Shown: one piece after another, positions 35,900-48,604 of the stretch
Position numbering within the stretch: the stretch's first letter is position 1
Layout of the letters: every line of letters starts with the position of its first letter
NCBI GenBank assembly: GCA_014155875.1
Contig: JACEFZ010022402.1
Span: 1-64,000, forward strand
Direction: 5' to 3'
From: Cepaea nemoralis
Lineage: Eukaryota; Mollusca; Gastropoda; Stylommatophora; Helicidae
Length of the DNA stretch: 64,000 bases
The notes under the pieces: generated by a model
What the model saw: only the letters and a program-made list of their open reading frames with translations
Told to the model about the DNA's origin: nothing
Databases searched by the model: none
Program-made: the position numbers and the translations under genes

Positions 35900-37489
35900 C
35901 TTCCGCCCGACCCATCCATGATTTGCCCCTCTTTAGCCTGTCACCCTTTTCTCTGAATATAGCGTCATGCAGAGGGTGCTGCTCATCTGCACTTATTTTT
36001 AAGTATGCACGAGCTCTCCAGATCTTGATCCTGTGTTCCATTGTCGGGAAGTCAAGGAGGTATCTCATTGCTACACAGCTGGTGTCTCTCGTGCAGCCCA
36101 AAATGATGCGCATGGCTTCGTTTTGTACTTTTTCAAGTCTTCCAATCTGTGTAGGGCTGACAGTGAGGATGGCCAGGGCATACTCGATGAGTGAAAGCAC
36201 AAGTCCTTGGAACAGAAGTATTAGCAGTCTTTGCTCGATATTGGCAGTCGCCATGACTCTCATTGCTGACAAACCTTTTCGAGCCTTCGTTATGACATAA
36301 TCGACATGATCTCTGAAGGACAGGCTACGATCAAGCCTCACGCCACGATATGTCATTGACTGGGTTCTACTCAAACTGCTCCCATCCATTCTTACTGCCG
36401 GCAGGTCTGTTTTCACAATATGGTTGTTTAGTGAGAACCATGTAACCGTTGCCTTTGCAGGGTTGACAAGGGCATCGGCATCAGCACACCATGAGGAAAT
36501 TCGATCTAGTTCGCCCTGCATATCATTGGCAACCGCCTGTCTATCTCGACCCTGTCGATACACGAGGATGTCGTCAACGAATGACAAGAGTCCTACCCCT
36601 CCCGTCCAACTGTTGTTCAGTGATCGGCACCGTATACACGTTGAATAGTACTGGTGACAGTGGTGAACCCTGCGGCAATCCTGGACCATATCGTTATCGG
36701 CTCAGAAGACCAGCTCCCGCATCTTAGCACCACCTTCCTTTGGAGCAGAACTGCAGCTATCCATCGTACAAGGTGAGGGTGCACTTTCAGTCTGAGGAGG
36801 GTTTGCATCAAGTGCTCGAAAGATACTCTATTATATGCGTCCTCTAAGTCTATGGCGGCCGCACATGTCTCTTCTCTGACCTGAAATCCTTCGTAGACAT
36901 CTTGAGCAAAGACAGCCGCATTCAGCCATGACTCTTTGTTGCGTCTGTATCCTCCAAGTGTGGGCGGGAAGCAGCCGGGCTGTTCCAAGTCCCAAGCAAG
37001 TCTGTGTACCACAATTTTCTCCAGTAGCTTGCCAACAGTATTCTGCATCGTAATGATTCTGTAGCCGCTTATCTTGGAATGGTCTTTGTTCGGTTTTGGC
37101 AGCGGCAGCAAGTAGCTGTGTAGCCATTCTTCTTTGACCTGACCCCTCTGGATACTGGTGTTGAATTCTCTGGCCAGTTCTTCCATGTCATCATCTGATA
37201 TCACCAGTAGGTCACCATATCGTATGCCGTCTGGGCCTGGGGCGGTGTTAGGTGATTTCTTGAGCATCGCACGCAATGTCTCAGCTGTGATTGTCCATTC
37301 TTCGTCTGTCCCGACCCACTCGCACAACTGAGAGAGTGTCGTTGTGGTCCTCTGTCTGGCGGGCTCGTCTTTCTGGTCAGTCTGTTCTATGTAGCGTGCA
37401 AGAAGGGCCTTATCTTTATCCAGCTTCCGACTTTTTCCATGCCAGGTCTGTGCCTTGAAAGTCTGGAATACCCCTACGTTGTGCAGCAC
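35769..37489 (-). pseudogene. I-A reverse transcriptase (frameshifted)
   Basis: The 290-codon piece (36617-37489) has KKSPNTAPGPDGIRY, LLPLPKPNKDHSKISGYR, AAIDLEDAYNRVSFEHL (motif A) and RWIAAVL. Near 36690 the expected GLPQGSPLSPVLFNVYT lies in another frame. The 306-codon piece (35769-36689) resumes with LLSFVDDILVYRQG (motif C, both Asp present), YRGVRLDRSLSF and the thumb region ending KEWVPVPP. At least two frameshifts of one base near motif B inactivate it. Confidence 0.9.
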
Positions 37490-38645
37490 CGTTCATGCTC
37501 TTGTGGAGGCGCCAGAATGTCGTAAGAGATCGCTCGGAGCACACCTTCCTGCAGAACTCGTCCCATTGCTCGGCCTTGGCATGTTTGGCGCAGGATTTGA
37601 ATAAAGTCGTCGTCCTATCGACCTCAGTCTTCAGGTTCGCCAACTCAACCTGTGGCATGTTAGCCTTTCTGGCCTTTTGCCAGTCTTTGACAGCCTGCCT
37701 CTTTCCCAGCCATGCCTTCTCGACCTCTCCATTCCACCATGGTGGCTGCAACCATCTTTCTTGTCTCCTGCGGGAGGAAGTTAGTTTTCTTCTTCTGATC
37801 TTGCTTATGGCGTCTTGACCAGTGTTGTCGTTTGTCTTGTTTCTTTGACTCATGGCCCCGTCTTTCTTGATCAGGATGACACAAGGGTAGTGGTCACTAT
37901 CGTGGTATCCCAGTGTGCGCCACCGGCACCTTGGTGCGATGGTGGGCGACACCAGAGCCAAGTCAATGACGCTGTCAGAGTCACCTGGTCGAGTGGCTAT
38001 TCTAGTGACCTTCCCATCATTCAGACAGATGAGGGCAGCAGATGCCAGGGCGTCCTCCAGATCTTCTCCCTGTCTATTAGTGATGCAATTCCCTCATTGA
38101 CTGCCTCTGGCATTGAAGTCCCCACAGTAGATGATATGCCTTTCATCCATATCGAACAAGCTCTGCCATTGTCGCACGTCGACCTTCCCATTTCGCGCAT
38201 AAACGTTGACGATTACAAGCTGCACTGGTGTCATTATTCTTAATGCCTGCACTTGCAGGGCATCACTGTTCCAGGAAGACATATCGATCTCAGACACTAG
38301 TATGTTGTCGCGGACCAGAATGGCCTGTCCGAGGTGCCGACTGTTAAAGAATCCCTGAAATCCCGCGACATTGGCTGTTCCGTCGCCGAGCTGTGTTTCT
38401 TGTAAGACTACAATATCGTTTCCGTACAGTAGTTTTTCAAGAATGGGTCGGCGTTGACTAAATGATGCACAGTTCCAGTACAGTACTCGAACGTGTCCGA
38501 TGCCGAATTTGTCACATTTTAACCGCCTTCTGCGTGTGCCCGCCCTCTTGCCACGCCGTGTTCTTGTCGGTCGTCTGGTCGTCATGTTAGACGCCGATGA
38601 TACGCCAAAGGGAGTCCGGGAGCGCGTGCACGAACTCCGTTGCAC
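37416..38645 (-). pseudogene. I-A endonuclease domain and linker (frameshifted)
   Basis: An open piece of 183 codons (38094-38645) has a basic Arg-rich N-terminus, then YWNCASFSQRR, VLQETQLGDG (catalytic Glu), NVYARNG and YCGDFNARG. A second piece (37416-37961) carries the end of the nuclease with YHDSDHYPC (SDH motif). It continues to a Trp-rich linker, WLQPPWWNGEVEKAW, typical of the segment before RT. The frame changes near 38094. The nuclease would nick the target DNA. Adjacent frames overlap the RT piece at 37489. Confidence 0.88.
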
Positions 38646-38770
38646 GGTCCGAACTCCATTTCACCACGAAAAACACACTTAATCCATACACATTTCGGAA
38701 AAAACACGTTCCATTTTACGGGACGAAAAAATGTCCCGCCATCTTGCTCAAGGGAACTCACTATATAATA

Positions 38771-38967
38771 AGGCAATAAGATGTATTATTTATAGTGTGC
38801 ATATATTGTGTGTGTCTGGTCTACAGTAATCAGTTTTAATTAAAACTGTGTTGTTTCTGACGAAGGTCGGTAGGACCGAAATGTCATATTTGTGTATTAT
38901 TGTTTTTTCGTTACAAATATCCATAACGTGGTTTTATTAGTAGTCATTTTAAAATTACTGCTGTTGC
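38771..38967. other. anonymous DNA with a hammerhead-core-like motif
   Basis: No gene. At 38857-38881 the plus strand reads ctgacga, a ggtc/gacc hairpin and gaaa, the conserved core of hammerhead ribozymes such as those in Penelope-like elements. Outer stems are not evident, so it is not called as an RNA. Confidence 0.3.
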
Positions 38968-39111
<144 letters not shown>

Positions 39112-39263
39112 TCCATTGGCACCTTTCCGTATTGACAGACGATAGTTTGGTACATTGTGCTTCAAAAAGGCTTAATAACTACGATCCATGGCGGTGGCGA
39201 GTCTCTCCAAAGCACAAAGCCTGGGCTAAAATAAAGAAACCATGTGTTGCCCATGCAGCATAA

Positions 39264-39357
<94 letters not shown>

Positions 39358-39722
39358 TGCCTAGTTCACTCCAGAGGACAGTTAACACCTATACATCTGG
39401 AACAAAACAAGCTGTAGAAGCTGCCGGATCAGCAAAGCAATGCTCTAACTGTCCACCTATCGGAGCTTTGATCCTAGACCAGTTGCCAACCAAGGCTTAG
39501 GGCCTGGTCTGCCCTGCCATGATTTATTTTGTCTTTGGGTTGCATTTCCTCGCACCAGGATAAGGCTAGTACCCTCCCAATTGCGCTCTTCCGCCCGAAG
39601 CCGTTGGCACACTGTGGGGTGTCGGGTTAGGTAAGCGCAGCCCAACATTCGGTGCTGACAGAAAGCAGGTAGTACCGTCTACTGTTATACGGTAGCTCAG
39701 TCATATCTGACTAAGACCTAAC
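39112..39722 (-). mobile_element. RTE-B internally deleted derivative, copy 1
   Basis: On the minus strand it starts at 39722 with the RTE-B 5' terminus (gttaggtcttagtcagat) and follows the RTE-B leader down to about 39200, with a (CT)n tract inserted at 39266-39354. It then jumps straight to the RTE-B 3' UTR (gtagttattaagcctttttg to ggtgccaatg) and ends in (TAG)n. The whole ORF is missing. Such 5'-plus-3' deletion derivatives are mobilised by the parent's proteins. Confidence 0.85.
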
Positions 39723-39759
39723 CCTTTTACAACTACTACTACTTCTACTACTACTACTC

Positions 39760-40250
39760 ATCATTGGCACCTTGCCGTCTTGACAGACGATAGTTTGTAA
39801 GGGATGGAGTTATTGCCTCTCCATAGCACAAAGCCTGGGCTAAAATATAGAGATCATGTGTTGCCCATGCATGATCCCTCTCTCGGTCTGCCTAGTTCAC
39901 TCCAGGGGAAAGGTAACACCTCTACATCTGGAACAAGACAAGCTGCAGAAGCTGCCGGATCAGAAAGCAATGCTCTAATTGTCCGCCTGTCAGAGCTTCA
40001 ATCCTAGACCAGCCGCCAACCAAGGCTTAGGGCCTGGTCTGCCCTGCCATGACACTTTGTCTTTAGGTTGCATTTCCTCGCATCAGGGTAAGGCTTGTAC
40101 CCTCCCAATTGCGCTCTTCCGCCCGAAGCTGTTGGCACAATGTGGGGTGTCGGGTTTGGTAAGCGCCGCCCAACGTTCGGCGCTAACAGAAAGCAGGTAG
40201 TACCGTCTACTGTTTTACGGTAGCTCAGTCATATCTGACTAAGACCTGAC
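39760..40250 (-). mobile_element. RTE-B internally deleted derivative, copy 2
   Basis: Starts at 40250 (gtcaggtcttagtcagatat), runs through the same leader, and joins the 3' UTR at about 39800 (tccatcccttacaaactatcg). It ends ggtgccaatg with a TAG-rich tail at 39726-39759. The deletion joint differs from that of copy 1: copy 2 keeps leader sequence through ataactccatccc and starts the 3' UTR later. The two copies therefore either arose separately or changed after splitting. Confidence 0.85.
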
Positions 40251-40940
<690 letters not shown>

Positions 40941-41929
40941 ATTTTTTATATTGATTATCCCACTTGGATTTCATGGCTTATTTGTCTAAGATATTTACAT
41001 GGTTGTGTGCTTGTCGTTTTAACTCAGAATTTATATTTACTAGTCTGATTACTTTTATATTATTTACATATATAAATACAATACAATACGTGTAGCAGTG
41101 AATCAATGTAATTATATCTACACGTTGAACTCTGTAACTGCGTGTGGCAGTGAAAATATGTAGTTCTTCAAACACATTAATCTATGCAAATGAGGGTTTC
41201 TGTATCAAAGTTACATAACTATATAATCCTTTACTAATGTAAATAACATCAAATATATTTAGTTACATAAACAAATTTATTTGATCAATTAAGTTCTGTA
41301 GAAGAAGAATGATATTTCTACTTCTGCATGATATACAGCAACTTCGCTTAAGAGAGCCAGGGTCAAGAGGCACGCATAATGTTGCACTGTAGGGCTTGCG
41401 TGTACTTCTACGGACAGCACGGGTGTCGCTATCCCCGCATGTAAGATGATGGAGACTGGGGCCAGATGTCTGACAGACCCATTTGTTTAAAAAACGATAA
41501 TAACACGGTAACGTTCACAGCCGCATCTGTAAGCCGAGGTCAATGCTAATGCATGTACGTCACTTTATGCCCCAGGCTTAGGGTCTGGCATATGTGATAG
41601 AACTATTTTCTTTCGAGGGATTCAGAAACGTATTGATTTCGGTCTGTTTTTTTTTTTTTTTTTTGGATTCGGTTTGTAAACAATCACTTTCAATACACAG
41701 AATACCTCTACTTGTAGGAGGCGCGGCAGCAGGCTTGCTTGTCAGTCTGATGATTACGTGTTCGAATCCTCATCAAAAGGTTAAAATAGGTGTCAGGAAA
41801 TGTCTTGCGGTCGTCATGATACAGACCACATCACCCATCGAGTGTCGACTGGTCTATAAATTATGGGCTAGCACCATATAGACTGTACATCACAAGGCGT
41901 ATACAAGGATCATTTACTTTACCTCACAC
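40941..41929. other. anonymous non-coding DNA
   Basis: AT-rich, with no gene recognised. A poly(T) run of 20 or more lies at 41648-41664. A B-box-like gttcgaatcc lies at 41760, but I could not fold a tRNA around it. Confidence 0.4.
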
Positions 41930-43155
41930 TTTAACCCACACTTTATCTCATACTTTACTTCAAACCTTATCTTCTTCTTTATCGTATACGTTACCTCATA
42001 CTTTACATCATAATTTATAGTATACGTTACCTCATACTTCACCTCATTCTTTACCTCACACTTCATCTCATACTTTACTTCATATTTAAAACTTTATCTT
42101 CATACTTTATAGTATACGTTACCTCGTTCTTTACATCATACTTTACATCATAATGTAAGTATACGTTACCTCATACTTTACGTCATACTTTACATCATAA
42201 TTTATAGTATACGTTACCTCATACTTTGTCTTCACACTTTATCGTATCCGTTACCTCATACTTTACATCATACTTTATCTCATAATTTATAGTATACGTT
42301 ACCTCATACTATACCTCATAATTTATAGTATACGTTACCTCATTCTTTACCACATACTTTACCTCATACTTTACTTCATTCTTATTCTTCATACGTTATC
42401 TTATACGTTACCTCATACATTACATCATACTTTATCACATAATTTATAGTATACGTTACCTCATACTTTACCTCATACTTTAATTCATACTTATTCTTCA
42501 TACTTTATCTTATACGTTAACACATACTTTACATCATACTTTACCACACACCTTACCTCCTACTTTACCTCATACCTTACTCATACTTTACCTCATACTT
42601 TACATGACACTTTACCCCATACTTTACCTCATATTTTACCTCATACTTTACCTCATTCTTTACTTCATACCTTACCTCATACTTTATCTCATACTTTACT
42701 TCATACTTTACGTCGTAATTTACCTCATACTTTACCTCATACATTATTTCATACTTTATCTTCATACTTTATCTTCATACTTCATTGTATACGTTAACTC
42801 ATACTTTACATCATACTTTACCTCACACCTTACCTCCTACTTTACCTCATAGTTTACCTCATACTTTACTCATACTTTACCTCATACTTTACATGATACT
42901 TTACCCCATACTTACCTCATACTTTACCTCATACTTTATCTCATTCTTTGCTTCATACCTTACCTCACACTTTATCTCATATTTTACTTCATACTTTACA
43001 TCGTAATTTACCTCATACTTTACTTCATACTTTATCTTCATACTTTATCTTCATACTTTATTGTATACGTTAACTTTACATCATACTTTACCTCATACTT
43101 TACCGTCATACTTTACCTTCATACTTTGCCTCATACTGTACCTCGTACTTTACCC
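41930..43155. repeat. cctcatactttac minisatellite
   Basis: About 1.2 kb of degenerate 11-14 bp units (cctcatactttac, ttcatacttta, tagtatacgttac). The same motif appears reverse-complemented at 60340-61165. Here it abuts an antisense I-B endonuclease fragment on its right. Confidence 0.92.
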
Positions 43156-43164
43156 CGTCCTGTC

Positions 43165-43330
43165 GGATTAATGTGGCTGACATATCCATGTCACTAGCAA
43201 TCATCTCCATTCAATTCTAGCAGCATGATGACATCAAAGTCATTAATCAGATTCTCTAGTCTAGACCATCTCTACCTAGTACTGCGACAATTCCAATAGC
43301 CCACTCTTATATATTTAAATCCTAGGCACT
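43165..43330 (-). pseudogene. I-B LINE endonuclease N-terminal fragment
   Basis: On the minus strand reads GYWNCRST, a broken stretch, then NLINDFDVIMLLE, matching YWNC...DIVVLQET of the I-A endonuclease at 38400-38500. It is only about 55 codons long and is frameshifted. On the element's sense strand the array at 41930-43155 lies downstream. Confidence 0.6.
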
Positions 43331-43699
43331 GTGTTTTTCCCTTATTCTCCGGTCCCCCGACCTTCTATTTCTACGTCTTCTTCTCTCCGCATACATTCGC
43401 TTCTTCTCTTCACCCTATAAACACAGACAGTTGAAGATGATATCAAACGCAGAGCACATTCTCCGTACTTGGTGCACGTACTCCGTAGCTCCAGCGATGA
43501 TTCTTGGTAAGGAAATTTAATACCGTATTAGATTTAGTGTATTTGAGGGTACATACGGTCACCCCAGTAGTGCCCTCGTACTGGGGAAGGGGCCCGGGAC
43601 AATATGTCCATCAGCCAAGCGCCGCCCCTGTAACAGATTGTCTGCCTACATTATAGACTGTGCTACCCACAGCCATACAGTTCCTCAGCTCGTGGGATA
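43331..43699. other. anonymous DNA
   Basis: Nothing recognised; GC-rich towards 43560-43630. Confidence 0.35.
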
Positions 43700-43850
43700 C
43701 ACCTTGAACTTGGGACGTAACACTGATCGGGAGGGACGGGGGGGGGGGCAAAAGGGTCCTCCACCTTGCCCAGGGGTGTCCCGCAGGATAACGGAGATAA
43801 GGAGGGCCCTTACTTCTCATTCGATAGGGGCATACCTCTATCCCGCTACC
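43700..43850 (-). mobile_element. RTE-A 5' leader fragment, antisense
   Basis: Antisense match to the RTE-A 5' leader at 48850-48960: cctccaccttgcccaggggtg, then cctctatcccgctaccc near the right end. It stops just before the hAT MITE. A G-run of 11 is present at 43739-43749. Confidence 0.65.
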
Positions 43851-43858
43851 CGATAGAC

Positions 43859-44329
43859 CAGTGGTTCTCAACCGGTGGGGAATCCTCCCCCCCCCCCCCA
43901 GGGGGGAGTTTTAGGGTTTCCAGGGAGGATATGGCAGATTATTTCAAGATCGCGTTAATACAAGAACCGATTACTTGATATTGTTTTTCCCTTCATGCTT
44001 TACGGTTCTGTACGTCTCATCCCTTCTAAAATTCATTTTATAAAGTAAGTAGACCCACAAATCACGTTTTATGTGTACGTCTAGACTTGTTTTGGTATGT
44101 GCTTCCATTAGTACGTATACTGTGTAGGGGTATGAGGGGGGAGATTGTTAGGTAGGAAATTCGACAAGGGGAGAGGGGGGGATGGTGTTCTGAAAATGTG
44201 TTGAAGGGGGCACGGGCCAAATTTTTAGGTAGGAAATATGAAAGGAGCGGAGGGGGGGGGGGGGGGGGGGGATGACGTTCTGAAAATATGGTGAAGGGGG
44301 CACGGGCCAAAAAAGGTTGAGAACCACTG
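43859..44329 (-). mobile_element. hAT-type MITE, second copy, 471 bp
   Basis: TIRs cagtggttctcaacc and ggttgagaaccactg with an 8-bp target-site duplication, cgatagac, at 43851-43858 and 44330-44337. Inverted relative to the copy at 17564. The right part carries a duplicated segment of about 80 bp, each copy ending gaagggggcacgggccaa, which explains the larger size. Contains G/C homopolymers up to 22. Confidence 0.93.
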
Positions 44330-44337
44330 CGATAGAC

Positions 44338-45469
44338 GAACGGTATACCGGCCTCTACTGTTGGTGGTTATCGTCTGGACAAAGACACCTGGTGTAGCGT
44401 TCGCATATGACACATATAAAGGTTTCCAGATAAGAATGGAAACGGCTGCGACTGCCAATGATTTTGAAATTGTGTACAATAGCATTCCATACTGCATGAT
44501 CAAGAGGTGGCTGCTGGAAATGCACAGATAGGGAATGTATAATAGCACAAAAGAAAAACTTAAATATTATCTCCCTTTCAGCTAAAACCAAAACAAAATG
44601 TACATATTCTAATAAACATTGTCATTAAAAAAAAACGTTGTAGGAACCATTATTTTGCAAGTACTAACTGGCACTAACAGCAAGCAGTCCACAGGGATTG
44701 AACTCAACTGTAAAAGAGTGTTTTGAAGCTGTGACACCTGAAACCATCCCATTCATCATGTGCCATGCCGGTAAGCGTGGGCGGTCATGTTCTGCCATCT
44801 CACTCGATCACCAGGAACCGAATTAATAATAAAACCGAAACCGAATTAATGATGAAAGAATGAAACCAAAGTGTAGTGACTATAAAGGTGATGCCGCCAT
44901 AATTGAATAAATAACGTTATAACCATTCCGTTTATCTAAGTAGTGTGTGGTGCAGAAAATATTTGACGAAATAACAGCCCTTAAAATTTTAGATCTCATA
45001 ACCAAAAACAAAAGATAAATGTATTTGCAGCCAGATTGTAAATTGAATCAAAGATGTCTTTCTGCGATATACAGCGGTCGCACACAGCTCATCAAGCAGC
45101 TGAAATGTGCATTTTTTTATGGCAAAGAACAATTCAATTACCCAGTGTGACACAGTTAAATTCATGACATGTTGTAATCTTGAAACGGGAAACACGGATG
45201 GTAATGGCTGTGACAGAGTGCGAGAATGAAGCATTGGATCATTTCAGAACGTTTATGTGGAGAGTTGTATGCGGATATTCGATGGCTCTTCAGTGAAAGA
45301 TCTAAAAGCGGGCTTCGGGGCAATTTTAGACATGTCCAACACACACAAAAAAGTAAACGAACAACGGTTTCCAGCTTTCATTAACGGGAATCGATTAACG
45401 AAGGATATGTGCATCCGTGAGATTATTTCAAATACACGATTACAGTATTAAAATAATTAACAAAATACC
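44338..45469. other. anonymous non-coding DNA
   Basis: No repeat or gene recognised on either strand. Several short ORFs (60-107 codons) show no motif. Confidence 0.35.
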
Positions 45470-45610
45470 AATTTAACATCTCAGAAAGCAACGGCAAACT
45501 ACTGAGCGTAAACTTGCCAAGAGATCAACATACAGCTGAAAGATGCTGGTGTTGACAGCTAAGTCCTGTAAAGGATATGCTTAAAAAATAAAAAAAAAGA
45601 GAGAGAGATA
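45470..45610 (+). mobile_element. SINE body fragment
   Basis: Contains gcaacggcaaactactgagc, ttgccaagagatcaacat and tgctggtgttgacagc, the body of the SINE family at 47431 and 48605. The tRNA-like head is missing. Ends in an A-rich stretch. Confidence 0.75.
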
Positions 45611-45680
45611 TGCACGAACGAACGAACAAACGAACGAACGAACGAACGAACGGATGAACGAACGAACGAACGAACGAACT
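45611..45680. repeat. (GAAC)n tail of an antisense L2 copy
   Basis: About 15 gaac/cgaa units immediately before the L2 3'-terminal cassette, in the place of a LINE tail. Its tail sequence differs from those of the other L2 copies. Confidence 0.85.
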
Positions 45681-46460
45681 TTATTTTAAGAGGGTAACAA
45701 ATTGGGCACTCAGGCCCTCTTACATTCGGCCATTTCGATCACTCATCTTTCATTCATCAAATGTGCATGTTACATTTACATTGGAAAAAAAAACATTGTC
45801 CAATTGATTTTGTAAGCATAAACAATGCATATTACGCATGGTACATTCACATGGGGGAAAAAAAACATTGTCAAATGAAAGTTGTAAACATAAACAGTGC
45901 ATATTGCAATGTTGTGAGACACATCCCCGCAGCCACCCACACATTCCTCAGCCACCCACACATCCCCTACCCACCACACCCCCCCACCCACCCACACATA
46001 CCTCCACGCACTCACACAGACTCAGGCAAACATACATGCCGCCACCACTCACCGATCCCCCACCCACACACATTTCCCCACCCACACATAAATCCCCCAC
46101 CCATCCCATAACCGACACGCACACACCCACCCACATATTCTCCACCACCCACCCACACACCCGCAACCACCCAGCAAAACACACATCACAAAACCACACA
46201 CACATACTCCCGTCAACCCACACATCCCGCACCTATCCATACATACATCCCGCACCCTCACAATTTTCCCCACCCACCCACATACACATCAGCCAACCTG
46301 CACCCACTCACCCACCCAATATCCGCCACCTCTCAACTACACATCCTCCACCTATACACACATCCCCACCCACAAACACATCTCCCCACCTGCCCACACA
46401 TATCCCCCAACCATAAACACTCAAAAACACACACCACCCACCCACACACAATTGTGAGGT
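45681..46460 (-). mobile_element. L2-like 3' UTR copy with C-rich minisatellite (antisense)
   Basis: The 3'-terminal cassette (aacaaattgggcactcaggc, cttacattcggcc) occupies 45681-45905. It is followed by about 550 bp of ccacccacacatcccc-type units, the antisense of the G-rich array in element #2. No ORF2 sequence follows, so this is a copy truncated within the 3' UTR. The cassette carries a duplicated sub-block (the aacattgtc phrase occurs twice). Confidence 0.85.
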
Positions 46461-46469
46461 ACACACATA

Positions 46470-46649
46470 CTGAAGCACATTAAAAACCCACCTTGTGTAT
46501 AAGGAACAGAGAGGGAATGTAAATATTAGTGTTTACACGTTTACATATTTGGAATCTGTATTCATTGTCGTATGAATCCATGCTGGCCATTAATTTGTAC
46601 ATTTGATTGTTATGAATTTCCTTGCATTCTGTGCAGGCAAGGTAGAAAA
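46470..46649. other. anonymous DNA
   Basis: Short flank between the L2 copy and the Tc1 pseudogene; no feature seen. Confidence 0.35.
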
Positions 46650-47880
46650 TCAAAAATACAACCAATAAAACAAAAAATCATTCACAATATCCTCAGTATT
46701 TGGTATACCCAACGTGTGCTTGCAAACAAACTTGGAATCGGCTCCGCATGGAACGCACAAGTCTCTGAAGGAAATTTCACGGATCCAAGTTTCATTCACG
46801 TGTAAGGGCAGCTTTGAGATGTTGCAGATTAGCTGCAGAACCTTACCTGTAGACATCAAGCTCGTTCCACAGGTGTTCTCTAGCGGACATGTCTGGTGAC
46901 AGGGCAAGCCAATCAATCGTCACAATGTTCTGTTGCTTTAGATATTGCTGCGTAATGCATGCGATGTGGGCACGTTCGTTAACCTGCTGAAGAAGCTGTA
47001 AGTTTTGATAATTTGTGAGCAATCAATGCATCCAGAACCTCATCTTGATATGTCACTGCATTAACAATTCCATGGAAGACGCGAAGGGGCAAGCGATGGT
47101 AAAGACCTCCAAATCGATTGTGCTGACGAACACAGCAATCTGCTAAGAGCTCTCCACACCGTCGCCAAATCCGCATACATCCATCATTAAAGGATAGGTA
47201 GAGTCTGCTCTTGTATGTGAATAGGACATCATCCCATCTGACACGTTGCTCTGCCACTGCTGGCGCTGCTGATGATGTCTGTGAGTCAAGTTTGGCCCAA
47301 CATAAGGTCGTCTTGCAGTATGGCCTGTATCTCTGAGTCGTCGTCTGACTGTCATTCAAGAGATTGCCCACGTCTACACACTATTGCTGTTGCTGTTTGT
47401 CTTGTCGGGAGATCACGATTCCTTGGGTTAAATGTTTGCATATCCTTTACAGGACATCGCTGTCAACATTAGCATCTTTCAGCTGATTGTTGATTTCTTG
47501 GCAAGATTACGCTCAGTAGTTTGCCATTGCTTCCTCAGCGGCCGGCTCACATACCCCGTAGGTTACCGACGCTATTCGAACCACTGCTGATTCTCACCGT
47601 CGTCACGTTACTTACGAGAGTATACGAGATTACGGAGAAAAGTCGCCAGGAAGCCGGCTTCCTTGGGTTACTCAGCACAATATGACGATCTTGCTCAGGG
47701 GTAGTAACTATGGCTGATCACTACGAAGTCTGTTCCGGGCACCGCCAGTAATTCCATAACGTTCATTGAGGCGTACAATAGTGCTGCAGTGATAATTCAT
47801 CCATCTGGCAATGGTCCACGATCTCATTCCGGTCTCCAACATACCAATGATGTGACTTCTGTGACAGACTGTTCACGGCC
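46650..47880 (-). pseudogene. Tc1-like transposase pseudogene, split by a SINE
   Basis: Antisense reading from right to left gives the N-terminal helix-turn-helix region, VGMLETGMRSWTIARWM followed by STIVRLNERYGITG (about 47700-47850). Then comes TGHTARRPYVGPNLT (about 47280-47330). The catalytic core reads RWDDVLFTYKSRLYLSFNDG (about 47160-47235; normally FTDESR, here FTYKSR, so the Asp and Glu of the first acidic motif are lost). Next are RQHNRFGG, PLRVFHGIVNAVTYQDEVLD, CITQQYLKQQNIVTIDW and WLALSPDMS (about 46890-47110). A 228-bp SINE lies at 47431-47658. Frameshifts and the lost catalytic residues mean no activity. TIRs were not identified. Confidence 0.85.
47431..47658 (-). mobile_element. 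tRNA-derived SINE with 12-bp target-site duplication
   Basis: Perfect duplication ttccttgggtta at 47419-47430 and 47659-47670, which fixes the SINE ends. On the minus strand a head with a B-box-like ggttcgaatag is followed by the body phrase gcaatggcaaactactgagc and the closing gacagcgatgtcctgtaaag. It is inserted into the Tc1 pseudogene and so is younger than it. Confidence 0.9.
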
Positions 47881-48604
47881 TGGTCAGGCACACCGAGTAA
47901 TTTACTACAGGAATCCAAGCACTTTATCGGCGCTGGAGGACTTGCATTGAACGCAGTGGTAAATACATCGAAAAATCGAAAAGTGACAAATTTGTTCGTT
48001 ACTCGACCACACCCCCCCCCACACCCCCACCCCCCCCCCCCCACACCCCATCTCAGCTTCAGAGGTCCCAGATTGTGAGAATTGTATGAATATTTTTGCC
48101 ATGGCCATGTGGGAGTAGGGGAATGAACAGGCTGATAGGCTGGCTGGGAATGCACCTCTTGGTGGTAGATTACATTTGGACATGCGTGAGGTGGTCGCGC
48201 GCCTGTGGGACCAGGTGGAGAAGGTGGGGGGGGGGGACAGATTTAGAAAAAAAATGAGATGGAAGACCCGAAGAACTTTGAATCAGATAACGGTGGAAAC
48301 GATTCATAGTGTTACTCTTCGCTGTCTGTTGAACGAGGGGAAAGAGCGCGTATGGTAATGTCCTGAGTGCAGTGATGACAGTTCTTATTGAACAAATGAA
48401 ACAGCGGCTGCAGCAGAATATAACAATATGGATTGTAAAATAGTATGTATATTTAACTCCCGCGAAAAGATGAGACATACTAAACACAGACACGGTGTAT
48501 ATACTTTACAATGGACTCCATAACGGTGAAAAAGAGTGACGATTATCGATTATTCAATATCCTTCAATATCAGAAACAATCAATAAATATATAATAGTGA
48601 TGTA
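47881..48604. other. anonymous DNA with C-rich and G-rich runs
   Basis: A C-rich tract at 48006-48048 and a G-run at 48228-48237. No gene recognised. Confidence 0.35.

Larger units (their letters stand above)
35060..38770 (-). mobile_element. I-like LINE (I-A), near full length, minus strand
   Basis: An endonuclease-RT-RNase H element about 3.7 kb long. The 3' tail is three repeats of aactgat on the minus strand (35060-35085). The 5' region includes a leader from about 38770 with agatggcggg before the endonuclease frame. Presence of an RNase H domain and the FVDD box place it in the I superfamily in the broad sense; the exact clade (I, Nimb or Ingi-like) is not settled. Frameshifts separate the domains into at least four open pieces. 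Confidence 0.85.

Noticed and set aside
35084..38243. Plus-strand ORFs of 60-160 codons across the I-A element
   Set aside because: Shadows of the minus-strand endonuclease, RT and RNase H frames.
41727..41785. Possible tRNA gene (gttcgaatcc B box)
   Set aside because: No acceptor or anticodon stems could be paired around it; at most a SINE relic.
45257..45451. 64-codon plus-strand ORF with ordinary amino-acid composition
   Set aside because: No recognisable motif, no neighbouring exon signals, and it lies in anonymous DNA between repeats.
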